DNA of 64,000 bases from BOG-908 sp965198825 (GTDB lineage: Bacteria > Pseudomonadota > Alphaproteobacteria > Acetobacterales > Acetobacteraceae). Below, piece after piece: positions 1 through 11,800 of this stretch. The stretch lies in the NCBI GenBank assembly GCA_965198825.1, contig CBDAQB010000001.1:682001-746000 (forward strand), given 5' to 3'. A program made the position numbers and the translations under genes. Numbering within the stretch: the first letter of the stretch is position 1; the number at the start of each line of letters is the position of its first letter. The notes beneath the pieces are model-generated. The model was not told the origin of the DNA, searched no databases, and saw only the letters and a list, made by a program, of their open reading frames with translations.

Positions 1-520
1 CCCCATCGGTCAGATACGCTTTCTCCCCAGCCATCCGCCGCACCGGCGTCGCGCCAAGATCCACCAGCCTCTGCGAAGTCAACTCCCACCCGAACGGCGT
101 CACCTCGACAGGGATCGGGCAAAGTTCTCCAAGCCTGTCCACCATCTTTCCCTCGTCGGCGATAATCACCAGCCGCCGCGCCGCCCCCGCCACCATCTTC
201 TCGCGCAGCAAAGCCCCGCCCAACCCCTTCGTCAGATCAAGGCCCACGCGCGTAATCTCATCAGCCCCGTCGATTGCAATATCGATCCGCTGATGTGTCG
301 CGAACGTCACGATCTCGATCCCGCCCGTCCGCGCCTGCTCACCACTACGCTCGGACGTAGGAATCCCCACGATCTTCAATCCGCCACGCACCCGCGCTGC
401 CAACGCATCGATGAAAAATGCCGCCGTCGATCCGGTACCAAGCCCGACGACGCTGCCATCCTCGACAAGCGCCGCCGCCTCTTCGCCAACCTGTTTCTTC
501 AGCGCATCGCGGTCGCTCAT
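1..520 (-). CDS. rpiA: Ribose-5-phosphate isomerase A, 3' end cut by window edge
   Basis: The enzyme interconverts ribose 5-phosphate and ribulose 5-phosphate in the cytosolic non-oxidative pentose phosphate pathway. Reading in from the start, the protein begins MSDRDALKKQVGEEAA and then shows the family signature VGLGTGSTAAFFIDAL, followed by GADEI and a KGLGGALLREK segment that contain the usual substrate-binding and catalytic Asp/Lys residues. The start ATG overlaps the pgl stop by four bases (ATGA), which indicates translational coupling. About 173 residues are present; the C-terminal part lies outside the window. It is the last gene visible of a pentose-phosphate operon on this strand. 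Confidence 0.93.
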   Translation of the reverse strand, partial: MSDRDALKKQVGEEAAALVEDGSVVGLGTGSTAAFFIDALAARVRGGLKIVGIPTSERSGEQARTGGIEIVTFATHQRIDIAIDGADEITRVGLDLTKGLGGALLREKMVAGAARRLVIIADEGKMVDRLGELCPIPVEVTPFGWELTSQRLVDLGATPVRRMAGEKAYLTDG

Positions 521-1230
521 CCAGCCGCGGCCTCATCCAGAAACCAGGTGATCTGCCCGATGCTCGTCACGCGCGCCGCAGGCTGGCTGCGGTCATGCGC
601 CAGAACCTTCTTCACTACCGGCGCCTTGCCTGCGCCCGCCACGAGAAACGCAACCTGCCTGCTGCAGGCAATCGCCGGATAGGTCAAAGTAAGCCGGGGC
701 TGCGGCACCTCAGTCGTCACCGCCGTCACCCAGGCCAACTCCTCCTCCAACGACGGCGTGCTGGGGAACAACGAGGCCGTATGGCCATTCTCGCCCAACC
801 CCAGCAGCACCACATCGAAGAGCGGCCGCGCCATGTCGAGCACCATGTCGCCGTAATAGGTCTGCAGATCCTGCTGATACCCCGCCGCATCCGCCTCCGG
901 CGTTCCGCCGACAGGCACCCAATGAATATTCGCCGCCGGAACCGGAACATGATCCAGCAACGCCTCCCGCGTCATGCGCTGATTGCTGTCCTTGTCCGTC
1001 ACCGGCACATGCCGCTCGTCACCCCAGAACAGATGCACCCGGTCCCAAGGCATGCGCTTGCTGAACTCGTCCTGCACCAGAACCTCGTATAACCGCTTCG
1101 GCGTCGATCCGCCCGACAAGGCGATGGAAAAACGTCCCGACGATGCGACCGCAAGATCCGTAAGCCACCCTGCAACATGCCGGGCCAGCGCGTCCGCGTC
1201 GGCGGTTTTGACGATCTGCGGTTCTGGCAT
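517..1230 (-). CDS. pgl: 6-phosphogluconolactonase
   Basis: It hydrolyses 6-phosphogluconolactone to 6-phosphogluconate, the second step of the oxidative pentose phosphate pathway. The 237-residue protein has the normal length of the DevB/Pgl family and carries the phosphate-binding ALSGGSTPK motif near residue 37, WGDERHVP near residue 70 and LGLGENGHTASLFP near residue 145. It lies between the zwf side of the operon and rpiA, and its stop overlaps the rpiA start. A copy of the AT-rich intergenic palindrome separates it from the HAD genes upstream, so it may have its own promoter or may be reached only by readthrough. Confidence 0.95.
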   Translation of the reverse strand: MPEPQIVKTADADALARHVAGWLTDLAVASSGRFSIALSGGSTPKRLYEVLVQDEFSKRMPWDRVHLFWGDERHVPVTDKDSNQRMTREALLDHVPVPAANIHWVPVGGTPEADAAGYQQDLQTYYGDMVLDMARPLFDVVLLGLGENGHTASLFPSTPSLEEELAWVTAVTTEVPQPRLTLTYPAIACSRQVAFLVAGAGKAPVVKKVLAHDRSQPAARVTSIGQITWFLDEAAAG

Positions 1231-1262
1231 GCCCTATCTCCCTGGTATTAGAAAGCAAGGTC

Positions 1263-1434
1263 TTCTTTTTTGAAAAAAAGAAGCAAAAAACTTTTGAGAG
1301 TCTGGGCCGAGCCTTGCCAACATTGCGAGGAGCCGCTTGGTGACGAAGCAATCCAGAGCAAGCGCCCCAGGCCAGACATCAACGCCCCGTGCAAACGAAC
1401 AGAAGTTTTTTGGTTCTTTTTTTCAAAAAAGAAC
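1263..1434. repeat. AT-rich intergenic palindrome, full copy with insert
   Basis: Left half TTCTTTTTTGAAAAAAAGAA followed by GCAAAAAACTTTTG, and a right half that is its near reverse complement about 100 bases away. The spacer is longer than in other copies because it contains a second repeat type at about 1321-1365, which shares a core with sequence at 15575-15598. Confidence 0.85.
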
Positions 1435-1444
1435 ACGCTTACTT

Positions 1445-2251
1445 CTACTTGCCTTCCAGTACATACCGCTCCAACCCGCTGGCAAACCCCTCTTCTTCAG
1501 AAGAGCTGCTCACATGCGTAGCCGCACCACGCACCGCCTCACTGGAATTGCCCATCGCAATCGACATGCCACTGCGCTTGAACATGTGCACGTCGTTAGG
1601 CTGATCACCCAAAGTCACGATCTGCTCGAGCGGGATATTCAACCGCTTCGACAGCCACGACACGGCAAATCCCTTGTTCGCCTCCGGATGCGTCACGTCG
1701 AGATAATAAGGCTGCGACCGCGCGGCAGACGCCGTATCGCCCAGCGCGTCCTGCACCGCCTTCTCACATTTCTCGACAGCATCCAGGTCGTCGCTGACGC
1801 CGACGATCTTCACAGCCTTGTCCAGCGCATCGCCATAATCGGCGACCACTTTCGGCGGAAACTTCACCGTCCATTCCTCGCGCGCGGCGTGCGGCGCATC
1901 CTTCTTGTGTATCAGCCAATCATTGCCGCTGTAGAGCCAAGCATCCAGCCCCGCCTTCTCGATGAGCGATATGGCTTTTTCCGTGACATCGCGGGGCAGG
2001 GTGCGTGCCTCGATCTCCGAAAGATCGGGGTTGGTCCACAATCCGCCATTGAACCCGGCAATCGGCGTGTCGATCGCCAACGGCTCGATCAGCATGGCCA
2101 TGCCTTTCGGTGGCCGGCCGCTGGTCACCGCAAACACGATGCCCCGTTTGCGTAACTCCTTCACCGCCGCGATGGCGCGCTCGGTGAGTATCTTCTCCTT
2201 GGTGACGAGCGTTCCGTCCACATCGGTGAAAACCAGCTTGATGTCCGCCAT
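1445..2251 (-). CDS. Cof-type HAD-superfamily phosphatase
   Basis: This 268-residue protein has the full set of HAD (type IIB, Cof) motifs: nucleophile motif FTDVDGTL near residue 8, TSGRPP near residue 43, a Lys in NKGFAVSWL, and the metal-binding GDQPND near residue 217. Such enzymes usually dephosphorylate sugar phosphates or small phosphometabolites in the cytosol; the substrate here is not predictable. It directly follows a paralogue (TGATG overlap), and the two share motif spacing throughout, so they look like a tandem duplication. The position inside a zwf/gnd/pgl operon suggests a sugar-phosphate substrate or a metabolite-repair role, which is inference. Confidence 0.88.
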   Translation of the reverse strand: MADIKLVFTDVDGTLVTKEKILTERAIAAVKELRKRGIVFAVTSGRPPKGMAMLIEPLAIDTPIAGFNGGLWTNPDLSEIEARTLPRDVTEKAISLIEKAGLDAWLYSGNDWLIHKKDAPHAAREEWTVKFPPKVVADYGDALDKAVKIVGVSDDLDAVEKCEKAVQDALGDTASAARSQPYYLDVTHPEANKGFAVSWLSKRLNIPLEQIVTLGDQPNDVHMFKRSGMSIAMGNSSEAVRGAATHVSSSSEEEGFASGLERYVLEGK

Positions 2252-3059
2252 CAGGCCACTCCCTTGTTATGCGCGAGAACATAGCTGGTCACCGCATGCG
2301 CCCAGCCATCCTCCTCGTTGCTTCTGCTGACGAAATCAGCCCGCGCCTTCATCGACTCAGGCGCATTGCCCATGGCAATCGGAAATCGTGCCACATCGAA
2401 CATCGGCAAATCATTGGTCATGTCACCGATGCACGCCGTCTCCTCCAACGGAATGCCGAGCAACTTCGAAGCCTGTCTCACAGCCTCGCCCTTGTTCGCA
2501 TCAGGATGGGTGATATCGAGGTAATATTGCTGGCTGAGATGCACGGAAGCCCGTCCAGCCAGCCGCTCCTGCAACACCTGCTCGCACTCGGCAAGCTTTG
2601 CAAAATCCTTGCTCGCCGCCATGATCTTCCCGACATGGCCGAGCAAGCCGTCGAAATTCTCCACCACGGTAAACGGCATCTTCACCGTCCGCCTCTCCCA
2701 ATCGACATAGTCCCCGGCGGGGTTCAGCATCAGCCATTCGTCTGCGGTAAAAACCCAGGGATCGATGCCTACGCCGCGCAGGTGTGCGATGGCCTCCTGC
2801 GCCGTCGCAGGATCGATCGTCTTGAACGAAAGCACCTCGCCACCGGGCGACATCATGGCCCCGCCATTGAACGCGCCACGCGGCGTGTCCAGGCCGAGCG
2901 CATCCGCAAACAACGCCACCCCATGCGGCGGCCTGCTGCTGGTCAGCACGAGCTTCACACCGCCGGCGGCAAGACTGTCCGCCGCGGCCCGGACGGCAGG
3001 CGTGAGCACCTTGTCCTTGGTCACTAAGGTGCCGTCGATGTCAGAAACCAGCAAGCGGA

Positions 3060-3063
<4 letters not shown>
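2251..3063 (-). CDS. Cof-type HAD-superfamily phosphatase, paralogue
   Basis: A second type IIB HAD phosphatase with VSDIDGTLVT at the N-terminus, TSSRPPHG near residue 44, NKGEAVRQ and GDMTND near residue 220. I place the start at the ATG giving MIRLLVSDIDGT, because it overlaps the zwf stop as ATGA; an upstream in-frame start would add six residues and a longer overlap. The stop overlaps the next HAD start by one base. Both paralogues keep the catalytic Asp pair, so both should be active. Substrate unknown; context points to phosphorylated sugars or sugar acids. Confidence 0.87.
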
Positions 3064-4592
<1,529 letters not shown>

Positions 4593-4602
4593 GCGCCCCG
4601 CC

Positions 4603-5580
4603 CTAGCTATGTGGCTCGACGTGACCGCCGAACTTGTTCCGCATCGCGCTCAGCAGCTTCTCGCCGAACGTGTTGTCCGACCGCGACCGGAACCGCGTAT
4701 AAAGGGCTGCGGACAGCACAGGCACCGGCACCGCCTCCTCGATCGCTGCTTCGATCGTCCAGCGTCCCTCGCCTGAGTCCGAGACATGACCGGTGAACTC
4801 GGAAAGCGTGTCGTTCTCAGCGAGCGCCGACGCCGTCAGGTCGAGCAACCAAGAGGACACCACGCTTCCACGCCGCCAGACCTCTGCGATATCGGCCGTG
4901 TCCAGCGTGAAGCGCTCATCCTCAGGCAGCTCCTTCGACGACTTTGATTGCAGAACGTCGAAGCCCTCGGCATAGGCCTGCATCATTCCATATTCGATGC
5001 CGTTATGGACCATCTTCACGAAATGCCCCGACCCAGCCGGGCCGCAATACATATAGCCCTGCTCAGGCCGCGGATCGCGATCCTTGCGCTCCGTCGTGCG
5101 CGGAACATTTCCCATGCCCGGTGCCAGCGCCGCAAAGATCGGATCCAGATGTTCCACGATCTTCGCCGGACCGCCGATCATCATGCAATAACCCCGCTCC
5201 AGCCCCCACACGCCGCCGGACGTGCCGACATCGACGTAGTGAATGCCTTTCGCCTCAAGCGCCTTCGCACGCCTGATGTCGTCCTTGTAGAACGTGTTGC
5301 CGCCATCGATGACCGTGTCGCCCTTCTCGAGCAATCCACCCAGCTCCTCGATCGTCGCTTCCGTGATCGCGCCGGCAGGCAACATCACCCAAATAGCCCG
5401 CGGTGCCTCCAGCTTCTTCACGACGTCGGCAAGATCCGACGCAGCGGCCGGGCCCTGCGCCGTGATCTTCTTCACCGCGTCCGCGCTCCTGTCGAAAACC
5501 ACGCAGTGATGCCCCGCGCGCGTAAGCCGCACGCTGATGTTGCCGCCCATTCTGCCTAAGCCGATGACGCCTAACTGCAT
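4603..5580 (-). CDS. gnd: 6-phosphogluconate dehydrogenase, short (GntZ/YqeC-like) type
   Basis: It oxidatively decarboxylates 6-phosphogluconate to ribulose 5-phosphate. The N-terminus has the Rossmann motif GLGRMGGNISVRL, followed by DGGNTFYKDD, GTSGGVWGLERGYCMMIGG and the catalytic HNGIEYGMMQAYAEG near residue 190. At 325 residues it belongs to the short subgroup, which has a reduced C-terminal helical domain compared with the 470-residue E. coli-type enzyme and is often NAD-preferring; cofactor choice here is inference. The gene lies between tal-pgi and zwf, with an AT-rich palindrome just upstream. Confidence 0.94.
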   Translation of the reverse strand: MQLGVIGLGRMGGNISVRLTRAGHHCVVFDRSADAVKKITAQGPAAASDLADVVKKLEAPRAIWVMLPAGAITEATIEELGGLLEKGDTVIDGGNTFYKDDIRRAKALEAKGIHYVDVGTSGGVWGLERGYCMMIGGPAKIVEHLDPIFAALAPGMGNVPRTTERKDRDPRPEQGYMYCGPAGSGHFVKMVHNGIEYGMMQAYAEGFDVLQSKSSKELPEDERFTLDTADIAEVWRRGSVVSSWLLDLTASALAENDTLSEFTGHVSDSGEGRWTIEAAIEEAVPVPVLSAALYTRFRSRSDNTFGEKLLSAMRNKFGGHVEPHS

Positions 5581-5615
5581 GTTCTTCTCCTGAGTGAAGT
5601 TAAGGAAGACAGGAG

Positions 5616-5729
5616 TTCTTTTTTGAAAAAAAGAACCAAAAAACTTTTGCGACCTGGGGACCGAGATCGTGGAAAGGCCCAGCCCAACGGTTCAAAAGTT
5701 TTTTGCTTTTTTTTTTCAAAAAAGAAGTC
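5616..5729. repeat. AT-rich intergenic palindrome, full copy
   Basis: Both halves are present between tal-pgi and gnd, separated by about 45 bases of GC-rich spacer. The right half has a lengthened T-run. Confidence 0.85.
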
Positions 5730-5737
5730 CTTCCTTC

Positions 5738-8608
5738 CTAGTTAAGCGCCCCAACCAAAGCCTTTGACAACGAGGCAAGCCCCGCATCAACGTCCGACCC
5801 CAGATGCACGCGCAAGGCGCGACGCCCGCGCTCGGCAAGCACACCGAAATCGCCGCGCGCCTGCGCCGCCTTCACCACGCTGAACGTGTAGCGCTCGCCT
5901 GGCACTTCCAGGTCATGCGCATCATCTGCCGTAATCTGCAGGAACACGCCGCTGTTCGGCCCGCCCTTGTAAGCCTGCCCGGTCGAATGCAGGAATCGCG
6001 GCCCGAACTCTGCCACCACGGCGACATGCTTTGCGTCGCGTATCGTCGTGCGCAGCTCCTGCAGCGCCTCGATGCGCGCCGCATTCCGCTCCACGTAGGC
6101 GAGCAGCCCGACATAATCGCCAGGGTGGATTTGCGCCACCAGCGCACGCAGCACCGCGTCCAGGCTATCGCCCTTTAGCGCCGCTGCATTGCGAGGATCG
6201 GCAAACAACTTCACGCCGTCGAATGTCGCGAACGGCGCCTCCTCTGGCAGCGAGCCATCCTTGTTGTAGGCATCGGTCAACTCGCGCGTCTTGACCTTAC
6301 TCGCCTCCACATCGGGTTGGTTGAAAGCATCGATACCGATGATGCTGCCGGCCACCGCAGTCGCAAACTCCCACAGGAAGAATTGCTGCCCGATTTCCTG
6401 GTGCCCGTTGATGGATACATGCGCCACCGGCTGCCCCGCCTTCTCCAGCGCCTCGATGGCTGCATTCTGCGCATGCTCCGGCGCATCGGCGAGATGCAAA
6501 TACGCGAACACCCGGTCGTTGCCGTAAACCTCAGGCGCCCCTAGCGGCTCGGCATCGACAGGAACCAGCCCCTTGCCGATTTTGCCTGTGCTTTCCGCAA
6601 GCAGTTGCTCGAGCCAAGCGCCAACGCTCGCCACCCCGGGCGACGCCACGATCGTCACCTTGTCCCGCCCATGCTTGGCAGCAACACCCAGGAACGTGCC
6701 GAGCTGCACGCCAGGATTGGCATCCGGCGGCGTGCCAGGCGAGCACGACCGCACCATGCGCGCCGTAGAACGCAGGAACTGTTCGACATCGATGCCGATC
6801 GCCGCAGCAGGCACCAGGCCGAAGTTCGACAGCACCGAGTAGCGCCCGCCTATCCCGGGATTGCCGAAGAAGATCTTCCTGAACCTGTCGCCCTCGGCCA
6901 CCTTCTGCATGTGCGAGCCAGGGTCGGTCACGGCCACGAAATGCTGACCCGCCTTGTCGGCGCCCACAGCCTCCTGCATCCGCGCCCAGAAATACGCCTT
7001 CAGGATATTCGGCTCGAGCGTCCCGCCGGACTTGCTCGAAACGATCACCAATGTCTTCGCCAGATCGACCTTGTTCTCGAAAGTCTTGATCTGCTGCGGA
7101 TCCGTGCTGTCCAGCACATGCAATTCGGGCCACCCGGCGCGATGCCCGAACGTCAGCCCGAGCGTCTCCGGGCCAAGGCTCGATCCCCCCATGCCAAGCA
7201 GCAGCACATGCGTAAAGCCGGCCTGCTTCACGTCCGCCTGGAAGTCCGTCAACTCGCTGACATGCTCGAGCCGCTCATCGACGATGTCGAGCCAGGCCAG
7301 CCATTTACCCTCGTCCTCGCCCGTCCAAACCGAGGCATCACGCGCCCAGAGCTTGCGAACCGTGCCGTCCAGCCGCCAGGCCTCCAGGCTCTCCTTGATC
7401 GGCTTCTCGAGTGCTTCAGGAACCTTCGTCTTCACGCTCGCAATCGTCTCACCCGCAATCGCCGCGCGCTTGTTGGCAACGGCAAGCAGCAGATGGTCAG
7501 CAGCTTCCGCAAACAACTTCACGCCGTCCTCGACAAGCGCTTTGGTCACCCCAGGCATATCCAGCCCGAGCCGTTCGGCTTCGGCCATGACATGCCTGGC
7601 ACCTTCCACGTCATGCGTCAGCGTAGGCTTCACATGACCATGATCGCGGAACGCATCCATCGTCGCAGGCGGGATCGTATTGACCGTGTCCCTGCCTATC
7701 AGTTCCTCGACATAGCGCACATCGCTATAGGCCTTGTCCTTCGTCCCGGTACTGGCCCAAAGCAGCCGCTGCGGATTGGCGCCGGCCGCCTTCAGCTTCT
7801 GCCAGCGCTCGCTCTTCATCAGCTCCTCGAACCACACATAGGCGAGCTTCGCATTCGCGATCGCCACCTTGCCCCGGATCGCTTTCAGCGCTTCGGAGTC
7901 CTTGTCGTTCGCGGCCAGACGCTGATCGATCTTCTTGTCGATCGAGGCATCGATGCGGCTGACGAAGAAGCTTGCCACGCTGGAAATATGGCTGATGTCC
8001 TCGCCCTTCGCGTGCCGGTCCTCCAGCCCCGCGATATACGCCTCGGCAACCTTCTTGTAGCTGTCGATGGAAAACAGCAGCGTGACATTGATGTTGATGC
8101 CCTCGCTGATCAGCGTGCGGATGGCCGGCACGCACTCAGGCGTCCCAGGCACCTTCACCATCAAATTCGGCCGCTTCACCCACGCCCAAAGCCGGCGCGC
8201 CTCGGCAACCGAATCCTCCATCTTGAGCGCCAGATAAGGCGAAACCTCAAGGCTCACATAGCCATCGAGGCCTTCGGTTTTCTCGAACACCGGATGCAAC
8301 ACAGCGGCGACATGCTGGATGTCCTGCACCGCCATCGTCTCATAGAGGGAGTTCGCATCCATCTCGCCATTCGCGGCAAGTTCCTTGAACTGCGCGTCGT
8401 AATCGGCGCCCGAACCCATCGCCTTCTCGAAGATGGACGGGTTGGACGTGACACCACCCAAGCCATCCTCATCGACCAGCTTCTTCAGGCTGCCGTCATC
8501 GACGAAGCTGCGCCGGATGAAATCCAGCCATGGCGACTGCCCTTCCGCCAGCAGCTGCTTGAGCGGACTGCCTGTGGTGTGATCCGAGGGATTAGCGACC
8601 GTGTCCAT
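5738..8608 (-). CDS. tal-pgi: Bifunctional transaldolase / glucose-6-phosphate isomerase
   Basis: Two enzymes are fused in one 956-residue protein. Residues 1 to about 370 are a transaldolase with SNPSIFEKA and the Schiff-base lysine segment VKVPGTPECVPAIRTL. From about residue 400 to the end is a phosphoglucose isomerase with LLLGMGGSSLGPETL, the phosphate-binding VIVSSKSGGTLEPN and NGHQEIGQQFFLWEFATA. The ATG giving MDTVANPSDHTTG is chosen because an AAGGAG ribosome site lies just before it; a longer upstream reading is not supported. It links the non-oxidative pentose phosphate pathway with the hexose-phosphate pool, is the first gene of the operon, and about 230 bases upstream are free for its promoter. 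Confidence 0.95.
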   Translation of the reverse strand: MDTVANPSDHTTGSPLKQLLAEGQSPWLDFIRRSFVDDGSLKKLVDEDGLGGVTSNPSIFEKAMGSGADYDAQFKELAANGEMDANSLYETMAVQDIQHVAAVLHPVFEKTEGLDGYVSLEVSPYLALKMEDSVAEARRLWAWVKRPNLMVKVPGTPECVPAIRTLISEGININVTLLFSIDSYKKVAEAYIAGLEDRHAKGEDISHISSVASFFVSRIDASIDKKIDQRLAANDKDSEALKAIRGKVAIANAKLAYVWFEELMKSERWQKLKAAGANPQRLLWASTGTKDKAYSDVRYVEELIGRDTVNTIPPATMDAFRDHGHVKPTLTHDVEGARHVMAEAERLGLDMPGVTKALVEDGVKLFAEAADHLLLAVANKRAAIAGETIASVKTKVPEALEKPIKESLEAWRLDGTVRKLWARDASVWTGEDEGKWLAWLDIVDERLEHVSELTDFQADVKQAGFTHVLLLGMGGSSLGPETLGLTFGHRAGWPELHVLDSTDPQQIKTFENKVDLAKTLVIVSSKSGGTLEPNILKAYFWARMQEAVGADKAGQHFVAVTDPGSHMQKVAEGDRFRKIFFGNPGIGGRYSVLSNFGLVPAAAIGIDVEQFLRSTARMVRSCSPGTPPDANPGVQLGTFLGVAAKHGRDKVTIVASPGVASVGAWLEQLLAESTGKIGKGLVPVDAEPLGAPEVYGNDRVFAYLHLADAPEHAQNAAIEALEKAGQPVAHVSINGHQEIGQQFFLWEFATAVAGSIIGIDAFNQPDVEASKVKTRELTDAYNKDGSLPEEAPFATFDGVKLFADPRNAAALKGDSLDAVLRALVAQIHPGDYVGLLAYVERNAARIEALQELRTTIRDAKHVAVVAEFGPRFLHSTGQAYKGGPNSGVFLQITADDAHDLEVPGERYTFSVVKAAQARGDFGVLAERGRRALRVHLGSDVDAGLASLSKALVGALN

Positions 8609-8842
8609 GGCGAAGCTCCTTCTTCTCGTAAAATGCGCGTGGCCAACCGGTTCGGGCTTACCCGCGCTCAGCCTGCAGCAGCATGAAGTAAGTTGTATGA
8701 ATGGCGTGATGGCAGGGCAGGGCGGAACCGTCCGCTCCCGCCGCAGCATCTGGGTGAATCAGCATGACAGCATAACCTGGCTCGAAGATGTCAGACCGTC
8801 GCAAGCCATCGCAGTTTCCCCAACCTGGCAATGCGACTGCAA

Positions 8843-11800
8843 TCACGCTTCCGTGACAGGCGCCGCCTTTGTCATGCCAAAACGCCGCTTGATGCTCTCA
8901 CGGCCACGCTGGAACGTCACGTACAGCATAGGGATCAAGAAGATGCCAACGGCGCTGGCCGCCAGCATCCCGGCGAACACCGGCGTTCCCACGTCCCGGC
9001 GGCTGATCTCGGCAGCCCCCGTCGCGAACACCAGCGGAACCAAGCCTAGCACGAATGCGACCGACGTCATCATCACCGCGCGGAACCGCATCTTGGCGCC
9101 GAGCGCCGCCGCCTCAACGATCTCCATGCCCTGCTCGCGCTGGTCCTTGGCGAACTCCACGATCAGAATGCCGTTCTTCGCCGCCAGGGCGATCAGCACC
9201 ACCAGACCGATCTGCGCATAAAGATCGAGCGACAGCCCAGCGAGCATGATACCCAGCATCGAGCCCAGCACGCCCACCACTACCGACAGCAGCACCGGAA
9301 TGGGAATGACCCAGCTCTCATAAAGACCAACCAGGAACAGATAGGCGAACAGCACGGCGAGCGCCAAAATCGTGCCAGTCTGCCCGGCCGCCGCCACTTC
9401 CTGGAACGCCGTCCCCGTCCACTCATAGGCATAGCCCGCTGGCAGCGTCCGCGCCGAAAGCCCGGCCATCGTTGAAATCGCCGTGCCCGACGACACGCCA
9501 GGCGCGGGCGAGCCGTTGATTGTCACGGAACGATAATTGTTATAGCGCGTGATCACCTGCGGCCCGAGCGTGATCCGCACGTTGGCAATCGAGCGCAACG
9601 GCACCATCTCGCCGGTCTTGTTACGCACATAGATGTTCCACAGCGAGGGTATATCGCTGCGGTCGAAGGCGTCGCCTTCGATATTCACCTGCCACACGCG
9701 GCCGAAAAGGTTGAAGTCGTTGATGTAGATGCCGCCGAGCGTCGCCTGCAAAGCGGTGAACACGTCCGACATGTTCAGCCCAAGCGCCTGCGCCTTCTCA
9801 CGGTCGATATCGAGGAACAGCGAAGGATTGCTCGCTGTGAAGGTCGAGAAGATCGGCCCCAGATGGCTGTCGGCGCGCGCTGCATCCATCAGCCCGTTCA
9901 TCGTGCTCGCAAGATCGGCCGGATCCTGGCCCTGCAACGCATCGAGCTGATATTCAAACCCGCCCGTCGTCGCCAGGCCAATGATAGGCGGCAGATTGAT
10001 GGCGATCACATTGGCCGAGCGTATCTGCGCCCCCACGCCGAACACCCGCCCGATCAGCGCGCCCACCTGCGTCTCCGCGGTCGTCCGGTCTGCAAACGGT
10101 TTCAGCCGTGCAAACATGAACCCGCTGTTCGGCTCCTGTGCACTGTCGAGAATGGAAAAGCCGACGATGGCGAACGTATCCGCCACACCAGGCATCTTGA
10201 TGACCTTCTTCTCGAGCTCACCCACCACCCGGCTCGTGCGCGCAACCGAAGCGCCGTCCGGCAATTGAATGGCGATGAAAAACCCGCCCTGATCCTCGCT
10301 AGGCAGGAACCCCGTCGGCACCGCGCGAGACACGCCGAACACGATCACCGCGAATATGGCGATCGCCACCACCGACAATGCCGACCGGCGAAGCAGCCGC
10401 GTCACGATGTTCGCATAGCCATCGCGCGTCTTGTCGATGCCGCGCAGCACCCGCGCCATGATCCCGGTCTTGCGCTTCTCATGCGGCCGCAGGAACAGCC
10501 CGCACAAGGCAGGCGACAAGGTCAGCGCATTCAGCGCCGATATCAGCATCGCTGCGCAGATCGTCACCGCGAACTGCTTGAACAGCACACCCGAAATGCC
10601 GGGGATGAACCCGATCGGCACGAACACCGAAAGCAGCACCAGCGTGATGGCGATGATCGGTGCAGTGATCTGCCGCATCGCCTCCTTGACCGAATCCCGA
10701 GGATCCCAGTCCGGATGCTCCTCCATGACCCGCTCGACGTTTTCGACCACGACGATCGCGTCATCCACCACGATGCCGATGGCCAGCACCATGGCCAGAA
10801 GCGACACGGTATTCGCCGAGAACCCCAGCGCCAGCAGCACGGCAAACGCGCCGATCAGGCTGACAGGCACAGCGACAGTCGGGATGATCGTCGCGCGTAT
10901 GTTCCCCAGGAACAGGAACACCACGATGACCACGAGAACGAACGCCTCGCCAAGCGTCTTCAGCACCTCGGCGATCGTGTCGGTGACGAACAGCGTGGAA
11001 TTCCACGTCACCTGGTAGTCCAGCCCTTCGGGAAACCGCTGCTTCAGCTGCGCCAGCTTGGCGTTCACCAGCTTGGCCGTCGCCACCGCGTTCGCGCCTG
11101 GTGCGAGGTTGATGCGCATGGCAACGGAAGGCTTGCCGTCCAGCCGGCTCTCGCTATCGACGTTCTGCGCGCCAAGCTCCACGCGCGCCACATCGCTCAC
11201 ACGCAGCACCGACCCATCGGGGTTGGCGCGAACCACGATATCGCCGAACTGCTTCGCCGTGATCAGGCGCCCTTGCGTCTGCACGTTGAACTGGAATTGC
11301 ACGTCGCGCGAAGCCGGCCGCGCGCCAACGCGCCCGACCGGCGCCACGATATTCTGCGCCTGAATGGCCGAAATCACGTCGCCAGGCGAAAGGTTCAGGT
11401 TCGTCAGCCGCTGGCTGTCGAACCAGATACGCATCGAATATTTCTGCTGGCTGAACAGCTGCGCCTGGCCGACGCCGTTGATACGGCTGATCTCGTCCAG
11501 CACCCCGATCACCACGTAGTTCGTGATGAACAGCGTATCCTGCCGCCCGGACGCGCTGAAGAAGTTCACGAACTCCAGCACCGCGCTGGAGGCTTTCTGA
11601 ACCACCAACCCTTCCTGCTGCACTTCCTGCGGCAGCTCGGCCAAGGCCGTCTGCACCCGGTTGTTCACGTTGACCGTGTTGATGTCGGGATCGGTGCCGA
11701 GCGCGAAACTGACGGTCAGGTTGTAGCTGCCGTCGTTGGAATTGACGCTCTTCATATAGAGCATCTTGTCCACGCCCACGACCTGCGCCTCGATCGGCTG

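Noticed and set aside
6605..8686. Long plus-strand frame of 693 codons opposite tal-pgi
   Set aside because: Antisense shadow of a fusion enzyme with intact catalytic motifs; no family features.
8609..8749. N-terminal extension of Tal-Pgi to an upstream start
   Set aside because: The extra 47 residues have no homology-like features, whereas the internal ATG has a near-ideal AAGGAG ribosome site directly before the transaldolase domain.
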